NCBI GenBank assembly: GCA_017936985.1
Contig: JAGBEM010000073.1
Coordinates: 1-6,767 of the forward strand
Direction: 5' to 3'
Source: Oscillospiraceae bacterium
GTDB taxonomy: Bacteria > Bacillota_A > Clostridia > Oscillospirales > Oscillospiraceae
DNA length: 6,767 nt
In this document: positions 5,400 through 6,767 of the stretch, in pieces
Position numbering within the stretch: position 1 is the stretch's first letter
How the letters are laid out: every line of letters starts with the position of its first letter
The notes under the pieces: generated by a model
Told to the model about the DNA's origin: nothing
What the model saw: only the letters and a program-made list of their open reading frames with translations
Database searches by the model: none
Position numbers and translations under genes: made by a program

Positions 5400-6170
5400 A
5401 TGGCAACACCCCATACCATCGCTGTCGCCGGTAAAGGCGGCGTAGGTAAGACCACCACCTGCGGTATGCTCATCGACTATCTGTGCAAAAAGGGAAACGG
5501 CCCTGTGCTGGTAGTGGATGCGGATGCTAACTCGAACCTCAATGAGGTTTTGGGTGTGGAGGCGGAGATCTCGTTGGGTGCCATCCGAGAGGAAATGGCC
5601 CACGCGGAATTGAAGGGAACCATTCCTGCCGGTATGACCAAGGCGGACTACGCCGAATTCAAGTTTAACTCTGCACTCATCGAGGAAGACGATTTCGACA
5701 TGATCGTCATGGGCCGCACTCAGGGTCAGGGCTGCTATTGCTATGTCAATGGCGTGCTAAAGACCCAGGTAGACAAGTATGCCAAGAACTATAGCTACAT
5801 CGTCATGGACAATGAAGCGGGTCTGGAGCATGTGGCTCGGGGAACGCTTCCTCATGTGGATACCATGCTGCTGATCTCTGACTGTTCCCGTCGGGGCGTC
5901 CAGGCTGTTGCCCGGATTGCCGAGATGGTGCGGGATATGAACTTGAAGCCCGGCCGTATGGGCCTGATCATTAACCGCGCACCGAACGGTGTGCTGGATG
6001 ATGGCGTTAAAGCGGAGATCGAAAAGCACGGTCTGGAGCTTCTGGGCGTTCTGCCTCAGGATGAGGCGGTGTACCGCTGCGACTGTGATGGCGAACCGTC
6101 TGCCAAACTGCCCGACAGTGACCCCATGAAGGTGGCGCTGAAGGGGATCATGCAGTCTATTGGACTGTAA
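5400..6170 (+). CDS. cooC: CODH/ACS nickel-insertion ATPase, CooC/AcsF family
   Basis: This 256-residue cytoplasmic MinD/ParA-like ATPase matures the nickel centres of carbon monoxide dehydrogenase or acetyl-CoA synthase. The deviant Walker A GKGGVGKTT (11-19) has its signature lysine, VVDADANSNL (38-47) is the switch region, and VMDNEAG (135-141) holds the Walker B Asp. GCYCYVN (111-117) gives the C112-x-C114 pair that binds metal at the dimer interface in CooC, and this separates it from partition ATPases. ATG 5400 lies 12 bases after the metF stop, and TAAGGAG makes the metF stop codon part of the ribosome binding site, so translation is closely linked. It lies directly before acsD, as in other acetogen clusters. 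Codon use is less biased than in metF and acsD (several CGG), fitting a maturation factor made in lower amounts. CooC and AcsF cannot be told apart by eye. Confidence 0.93.
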   Translation: MATPHTIAVAGKGGVGKTTTCGMLIDYLCKKGNGPVLVVDADANSNLNEVLGVEAEISLGAIREEMAHAELKGTIPAGMTKADYAEFKFNSALIEEDDFDMIVMGRTQGQGCYCYVNGVLKTQVDKYAKNYSYIVMDNEAGLEHVARGTLPHVDTMLLISDCSRRGVQAVARIAEMVRDMNLKPGRMGLIINRAPNGVLDDGVKAEIEKHGLELLGVLPQDEAVYRCDCDGEPSAKLPDSDPMKVALKGIMQSIGL

Positions 6171-6183
6171 ATCACATTAAATC

Positions 6184-6198
6184 TGCACATTATGTGCA
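6184..6198. repeat. Perfect inverted repeat in the cooC-acsD gap
   Basis: TGCACAT and ATGTGCA flank a single central T. As DNA it resembles an operator. As RNA it could make a 5-bp stem with a 5-base loop but has no U-run, so it is not a terminator. It lies 28 bases before the acsD start. Confidence 0.6.
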
Positions 6199-6225
6199 CT
6201 AATAATACTAAGGGGGATACCAATT

Positions 6226-6767
6226 ATGTCTTTTGTTCCTAAGACGCAGCCCTTCAGCGGCAAGATCAATGCCGTGACCCTGGGCACCGGTGACAAGGCA
6301 ATCGTCATCGGCGGTCAGAATGTGCTGCCGTTCTACACCTTCGACGGTGCTATCGAGCATGCGCCGAAGATCGGCGTTGAGGTTTCCGACGCTGCCGGTG
6401 AGTGGACTGCTCCCGGTTTGGTGGAGTTCTACGCCGGCTGCAAAACCATGGCTGATCGTGCCAAGAAGGCCGAGACCATGGAAGGTGCCGATTTTATCGC
6501 ACTGAACTTCGAATCTGCCGATCCCAACGGTGCCAACCGCTCCGTTGAGGAGTGTGTTGCCGATGCCAAGGCTGTTGCCGAGGCTGTTTCCATGCCCATC
6601 GTGATCATGGGCTGCAAGAACCTGGAGAAGGACGGCGAGCTGTTTGCCAAGATCTCTGAGGCTCTGCAGGGCAAGAACATTGTCTGTATGTCTGCAAAGC
6701 AGGAAAACTGCAAGACTGTCGGCGCTTCCGTTGCTCTGGCTTACGGCCAGAAGGTTGGCGCTGAGAC
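6226..6767 (+). CDS. acsD: Corrinoid iron-sulfur protein small subunit (ACS/CODH complex subunit delta), partial
   Basis: This open frame runs off the right edge after 180 full codons; the family is usually about 310-325 residues, so a little over half is seen. AcsD forms with AcsC the corrinoid protein that accepts the methyl group from methyl-THF (through AcsE) and delivers it to acetyl-CoA synthase. The sequence has the family's early KTQPFSGKI (6-14), GGQNVLPFYTFDG (29-41), GADFIALNFESADPNG (87-102) and VIMGCKNLEKD (126-136), consistent with a TIM barrel. AGGGGG (6211-6216) lies 9 bases before ATG 6226. It is 55 bases after cooC and probably in the same transcript. Codons are strongly biased (AAG, GGC, GCC, CTG), as expected for an abundant enzyme. 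The remaining ACS genes are expected to the right. Confidence 0.93.
   Translation, partial: MSFVPKTQPFSGKINAVTLGTGDKAIVIGGQNVLPFYTFDGAIEHAPKIGVEVSDAAGEWTAPGLVEFYAGCKTMADRAKKAETMEGADFIALNFESADPNGANRSVEECVADAKAVAEAVSMPIVIMGCKNLEKDGELFAKISEALQGKNIVCMSAKQENCKTVGASVALAYGQKVGAE

Noticed and set aside
4353..5603. 416-residue minus-strand open frame
   Set aside because: It is antisense to metF and the start of cooC, has no family motifs, and arises from the strongly biased codons of metF.

Overview
The window reads as a chromosomal segment of a Gram-positive clostridial (Bacillota) bacterium, probably an anaerobe with acetogenic capacity. The evidence is a metF-cooC-acsD run typical of the Wood-Ljungdahl (reductive acetyl-CoA) pathway, strong AGGAGG-type ribosome binding sites, consensus sigma-A promoters with 17-bp spacers, tRNA genes that encode their own CCA, and coding GC near 60% in the metF line counted by hand. 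Species cannot be named from this window.

Layout. Bases 37-147 carry a minus-strand tRNA-Gly(CCC) with its terminator. Its promoter is back to back with that of a plus-strand MATE-family exporter (262-1620). A plus-strand tRNA-Asp(GTC) with its own promoter and a 19-bp terminator follows (1631-1800). Immediately after the terminator T-run comes a compact symmetrical array (1802-1966): four ATGAAG motifs alternating with four small hairpins, then four CTTCAT motifs alternating with three more hairpins. The two halves can pair into a ladder of stacked junctions. The last CTTCAT overlaps the promoter of a small four-helix-bundle (S23/IVP-type) protein gene (2014-2370). A nucleoside-phosphorylase-superfamily gene (2423-3241) follows in the same orientation. 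These two genes, especially the second, are clearly more AT-rich than their neighbours and look like an acquired cassette. Two converging terminators (3286-3360) separate it from a minus-strand ComEC-like metallo-beta-lactamase-fold hydrolase (3365-4222).

From 4347 to the right edge a strong promoter drives metF (methylenetetrahydrofolate reductase), cooC/acsF (nickel-insertion ATPase for CODH/ACS) and acsD (small subunit of the corrinoid iron-sulfur protein, cut by the window end). Together these make methyl-THF, mature the nickel enzyme, and carry the methyl group to acetyl-CoA synthase. The operon presumably continues to the right with acsC, acsE, acsB or similar genes.

The most interesting part is the hairpin array and its four-helix-bundle neighbour. 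The array is seen directly in the sequence; any function, and any partnership with the protein, is inference.
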